Shown here one piece after another: positions 29,820 to 32,323 of a DNA stretch of 32,323 nt. This stretch comes from Ectocarpus siliculosus (Eukaryota; Sar; Phaeophyceae; Ectocarpales; Ectocarpaceae): positions 3,084,459-3,116,781 of the forward strand of contig FN649743.1 in NCBI GenBank assembly GCA_000310025.1, read 5' to 3'. Position 1 is the first letter of the stretch. Each line of letters starts with the position of its first letter. The position numbers were made by a program, and so were the translations under genes. The notes beneath the pieces were generated by a model. It was not told where the DNA came from. It worked only from the letters and a program-made list of their open reading frames with translations, and searched no databases.

Positions 29820-29945
29820 CCGAAAACGGCGGCGTTGGAACCGTCTCGTTGAGATCTTTTCGAAAATGTATCATTTCGTTTATGTATCCTCTTCGTCATC
29901 GAGTAATCAAGCTTTGAAAATCGGGCCAGGGGGTGTGTTATCTTG
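29820..29945 (+). repeat. Dispersed repeat D, copy 2
   Basis: The sequence CCGAAAACGGCGGCGTTGG, ATCCTCTTCGTCATCGAG and CCAGGGGGTGTGTTA matches copy 1 in inverted orientation with about 75-80 percent identity by eye. The pair is 5.6 kb apart, one in a GT47 intron and one upstream of the gene. Confidence 0.75.
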
Positions 29946-30760
29946 TGTCATATACGGTACGTCTGCTTATCTGCATATCATCTCAGATTGATGAAGTACT
30001 GCTGAAATGTAGTCTATCCGCCTTGGGGACGCCGTGTATAGTATGTACACGTAGTTAGGTAGCGAGTATCCGAAGGAAAACATCAGAGGAAGGCAAGGCA
30101 TCATCTGCTTGATAACTGTACTACAGCAGCAGCAGTACTATCTATGTAGAAAGTACATGGTAGTGTTCCTCCCCGCCACTACTCTGTCGGCGTTTGCTGA
30201 GCGACCTCCAGGAGGAGCGCTGATTGCTCCTTACAAGCAGGCACCACACATCGTCGTGTCTGGATTGCGGGGTGATATGCATGTGTATAGCACGCCATCT
30301 GCGGTGACACAAGCGGGCGCACTAAATGTGGCCCGCCTCAGCCGCATGGTGACAGCAGTAGTGGTGGACAGACGGCAGTGGAGAGCTCAGCTGCACTCAT
30401 CTCGCTGTCGATGCCACCCACTGCTGTATGGCGCACCAACTACCCTCCACCACCATCATGCCCGATTTTTTAGTTTTCCGATCTGCGTCGCCGCCCCATG
30501 TTGTCTGTTACATTGCTGATGTGCGACTCGAAAAAGGTTGTCCTTGCGGGCCGTGCTTCCATTTTTTTTCAATCTTTTTGTCGCTCTCCGGAATGGACCG
30601 CTGGCGTCTCAAAGATGCCGCTGACGTTGTCTGCACCGCCGCTTTTTTGTTTATTTCCCAGCAGGTACATTCGCTGGATGGTGTCACCTGGCGGGATATG
30701 CGGGTCGGGAATGTGAGCGCGACAAGGTTGGTGTTGTCGGTGTCCTTGTGCTGTGACGTG

Positions 30761-30797
<37 letters not shown>

Positions 30798-31127
30798 TCT
30801 GATTCCCATAACGCTTCGGACGTCCACCTCCGAGTGTTGTTGCGTGGGCGATCACCTACCGCCGCTTCGTAGGTGGGTGTCAAGATCCGTATCTTGGGCC
30901 GGAGGCGGCTCCTGCCCCACGTTTGGACCCTTTTGACTGAGGAAAGAAAGGAGTGCCTTCCAGAATCGTTTCCCACACTCTTTTTTATTGTTGCCTTCCA
31001 TCTGTAGCGCCGCTCTTCTGTCGGCACAACCTAGGTATCGTCGTCTTTGCGTATCTATGCATACCCGGCATATCAATGATCAAGATTCCATCACTTTTAG
31101 TTGTCCGTTTCTGACGACATCATACGC
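29946..31127. other. Spacer upstream of the plus-strand membrane protein
   Basis: It holds a (TC)n microsatellite at about 30764-30792. There is a good plus-strand acceptor (TTTATTTCCCAGCAG, about 30650-30664) and a GTGAGC donor-like site near 30712. Together they could delimit a short untranslated or coding exon, but no conserved protein is visible. Promoter not identified. Confidence 0.35.
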
Positions 31128-32323
31128 ATGGCGGGTGTTTTTATTTCCGTCTTCCTTGAACCGGCCGAACGACCTTCCACCCCGCGCGCCTTCTCGATCA
31201 CCTCTCAGCAATCGGCCAGAGACATCTTCGACCGCGTGCAGGGGCGGCGCTGGCCGGCCATGCCCTCCTTCTCCTTCGGGGGAATCCTCGGCGGAGAGGC
31301 CGGCATAACCGACGCGATGAACACCGCCAGCGGCGACAATGGCGTTGAGGAAGGAGGGCCATCAGGCGGGGGAATCGTGGACGCTTGGTGGCGGTCTTTC
31401 GCCCGAAGTCCTGGCGGCGTTCGGCGGTTTTGGATGGTAATCGGAGGCGTTCTCGTCGCCGTGCTCATAGCGGTGGCGCTGAACGGGGGCGGGGACGGCG
31501 ATGTGGAAGGTGCGAGGGGGCGGGGGGGTACTCCTAGCCGTGCATGCCGTAGTCGTTAGACCGTTGACCTCGCATCCCTTCAAAGCCGGGACGGAGCACG
31601 CCGGGTTTTCACCGGACAAGGCTATCACGCTTGAGCGTGTGTGCATGCGAGGGGGCACCGGGAATTGGTCGGCCGGATTCGGCACTCACTCAGTGGTTGA
31701 GATGCGAGATGCGCAGGAGTCAGTCATCCTGCTCAATGTTTTCTTGGTAGCTCACACAATGAGATTTAGTAGTGCCTATGTAGCGCAGTGGATGGTTTTG
31801 TTCTATAATAGTGAGGCGGAGCAAGCCTTCATTCTCGTTGCCGTCACGTTCGGCCGAGGGTTTTTTCTCTCGAGAGGGCGGTCTTCTCACCACTCGCGAG
31901 ATCTTCGCCAATGGTCCCTCCCACCAGCAAAATTGAACCAAAAGGCTTGTGTGGCAAAACCTCCTGGCTAAGGAAGCAAAAGCGATTATTTCTTTCCCAT
32001 ACACTCAGAGAGAGAGAAATGGGGGTATTTCACGGCGTCCCGATATTGTTGGTGCGTCCGCACGCACGCTATTCTTGCAGGGGACAGGTCTCCCCTATCT
32101 GCGGGGACCCCCCGACACCGAATCAGCGGGGCCCCTGGCAGCGGCGGCAGCACCAGCACCAGCGGGAGCGCGGAGGGTCCAGGGTCGTACGCGGGGCCAT
32201 CCCCTCTACGGCAACGCCTCCAGCACGTGGCCGACACCGCGCTGGCCGACGGGATAACGCTGCCCATGCACACCACCTTCGAGGTCGTTCGTGCGGAGGG
32301 GGAGGGGGAGGGGGAGGGGGGGG
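31128..32323 (+). CDS. Unidentified single-pass membrane protein, first two exons, 3' end outside window
   Basis: Exon 1 is 31128-31509 and exon 2 starts at 32081 after ATTCTTGCAG. The donor is GAAG|GTGCGA, and the split Gly codon keeps frame across the 571-nt intron. The protein has a 90-residue Gly/Ser-rich N-terminal region, then one hydrophobic helix (FWMVIGGVLVAVLIAVALNG) preceded by RR. A Gly/Ser/Thr stem follows, then LRQRLQHVADTALADGITLP and MHTTFEVVRAEG. That order of tail, anchor, stem and folded start is typical of type II Golgi enzymes, but I recognise no catalytic family. An alternative start is the ATG at 31260 (MPSFSFGGILGGEAG). It diverges from the GT47 gene. The sequence becomes GGGGGA repeats at the window edge. 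Confidence 0.65.
31519..31629 (+). repeat. Family B copy 3 (short form) beside a splice donor
   Basis: A G run followed by GTACTCCTAGCCGTGCATGC and the family B blocks ends at GGCTATCAC, about 110 bp in. It begins within ten bases of the exon 1 donor of the plus-strand membrane protein gene. Confidence 0.85.
32290..32323 (+). repeat. GGGGGA repeat at window edge
   Basis: Tandem GGGGGA units. They are read as Glu-Gly repeats by the open frame of the membrane protein, so either the exon ends just before or the protein has an EG-rich stretch. Confidence 0.8.

Noticed and set aside
30665-30711. Short plus-strand exon with good acceptor and donor-like ends
   Set aside because: The encoded 16 residues match nothing known and no partner exon can be phased. 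Kept only as a note in the spacer entry.

Overview
The window is eukaryotic nuclear DNA. Coding sequence is broken into short exons joined by GT-AG introns of about 0.3 to 4 kb. The introns and spacers are full of CAG/CAA-type triplets, homopolymers, a satellite and small dispersed repeats, and there is one 100-base assembly gap. There is no operon, rRNA or CRISPR structure. Long introns, intron-rich genes and a GT47/exostosin gene fit a stramenopile alga, most likely a brown alga of the Ectocarpus kind. That assignment rests on gene style and was not tested by a search.

Left third (1-8600), minus strand: a malic enzyme gene running right to left. I could phase nine exons (8082 down to 685) plus a probable tenth (8592-8380) for an organelle-targeting N terminus. 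The C-terminal third lies beyond the left edge. Reading phases agree at every junction. The gene has three oddities: an in-frame TAG where the family has a Trp codon, one intron with no GT-AG boundary lying between direct repeats, and a broken tandem copy of one exon. It may be an ageing or error-containing allele. One intron holds two copies of a 360-380 bp repeat (family B) on either side of a 66-bp satellite. Another holds a degenerate telomere-like hexamer array.

Middle (8.6-19.1 kb): about 10 kb with no gene I can identify. It contains a GC-rich alanine-coding minisatellite with long overlapping ORFs, a three-unit 107-bp repeat, one copy of dispersed repeat C, and the gap at 18477-18576.

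Right (19.1-28.5 kb), minus strand: a complete six-exon gene for a type II membrane exostosin-family (GT47) glycosyltransferase of about 525 aa. Its introns carry a 1.1-kb TIR element nested inside a family B copy, a 5'-truncated frameshifted LINE reverse transcriptase remnant, a second repeat C copy and one arm of repeat D.

Far right (31.1-32.3 kb), plus strand: the first two exons of an unidentified single-pass membrane protein that runs off the window. It diverges from the GT47 gene across about 2.6 kb. Both genes encode N-terminal signal-anchor proteins, so a Golgi role for each is plausible, but for the second this is inference only.

I see no convincing multi-gene undescribed system. 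The most interesting signals are the malic enzyme anomalies and the nested-repeat history.
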